11,637 nucleotides of DNA. It comes from Baffinella frigidus. Taxonomy: Eukaryota > Cryptophyceae > Cryptomonadales > Baffinellaceae. The stretch is from the NCBI GenBank assembly GCA_026770585.1, contig MU646307.1, forward strand, positions 1,260,953-1,272,589. Reading direction: 5' to 3'. How positions within the stretch are numbered: the first letter of the stretch is position 1; each line of letters begins with the position of its first letter. Below are positions 11,346-11,637 of this stretch, piece after piece. The position numbers and the translations under genes were made by a program. A model generated the notes under the pieces. It was not told the DNA's origin. It ran no database searches and was given only the letters and a program-made list of their open reading frames with translations.

Positions 11346-11540
11346 GTAACGTCAACTTCCGGGGTAGGTATCCCTTAAGTGGCCAGGAGGTCAAATTTGA
11401 CCTCCAAGAGGTCCTAGGCAGGTCCTATGACCCTACGGTAGGGCGTATGCGCCTACTCGCCACTTAAGGGATAGTCAACCTGAGGATGCTTACCCCAACG
11501 GGGTAAGTTGCCACCCTCTATCAGGGCATCATCGGCAGGT
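11346..11540 (+). other. Intron 8 or its first segment: hairpin element between exact 30-bp exon repeats
   Basis: GTAACG follows exon 8. An inverted-repeat element containing J2 (11381-11496; outer pair ATCCCTTAAGTGG / CCACTTAAGGGAT) extends to 11510, then an exact copy of the exon 8 end (11511-11540) finishes CAG|GT. Splicing from the first CAG|GT to the second would restore the exon exactly and read on as LWTDN before a 15-C run, which is not cyclase-like. The real intron may therefore continue beyond the window. Confidence 0.6.
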
Positions 11541-11637
11541 TGTGGACCGATAACCCCCCCCCCCCCCCTCTTGCTTTAGTCAGCCATCTGCCTTCCCAAT
11601 GTATTCCATCTAAATGATTTGTACTAGAATCTTATCC

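Noticed and set aside
1-11637. Transposase, reverse transcriptase, tRNA or rRNA genes
   Set aside because: I found no catalytic motifs, no cloverleaf and no rRNA-like block on either strand. The repeat elements here appear non-autonomous.

Overview
The window reads as nuclear DNA of a eukaryotic alga. It shows no bacterial gene packing. GT-AG introns join short GC-rich exons that keep one reading frame, the introns hold many degenerate CCCTAAA-type arrays (the plant/algal telomere unit is TTTAGGG), and long inverted repeats sit between exons. A dinoflagellate is my best guess, but this is inference from gene architecture only.

One gene is recognised, on the + strand. Eight exons (about 1814-2226, 2327-2452, 2661-2798, 3401-3497, 6611-6740, 7889-7949, 9722-9799, 11237-11345) join mostly in compatible phase. 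They encode roughly 380 residues of a membrane protein: a short cytosolic N-terminus, six probable transmembrane helices, a charged linker, then a class III adenylyl/guanylyl cyclase homology domain. The domain runs to its IAIHT...GIIG motif and is cut by the window's right edge. The exon 4/exon 5 junction is the one join I could not resolve.

Regions: 1-1813 is upstream non-coding DNA with a TTCTCGA-rich block, a five-copy minisatellite and several inverted repeats. 1814-2798 is a compact three-exon block coding for the membrane part. From 2799 to the end, small exons lie in introns of 0.6-3.1 kb packed with three materials: hairpin elements, telomere-like arrays, and broken copies of the gene's own exons.

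The main observation is how the exon copies are ordered. Exons 6, 7 and 8 each have an intact copy, with extra 5'-fragments upstream of it and extra 3'-fragments downstream; exons 3 and 4 have 3'-fragments downstream. Several hairpin elements are bracketed by 30-85 bp direct repeats of exon or intron sequence, far longer than ordinary target-site duplications. The introns therefore seem to have grown, and one may have been born, by insertions that duplicated long target segments. The spare exon pieces fall inside introns, leaving the reading frame intact. A second observation is a hairpin family with a constant core but unrelated arms.
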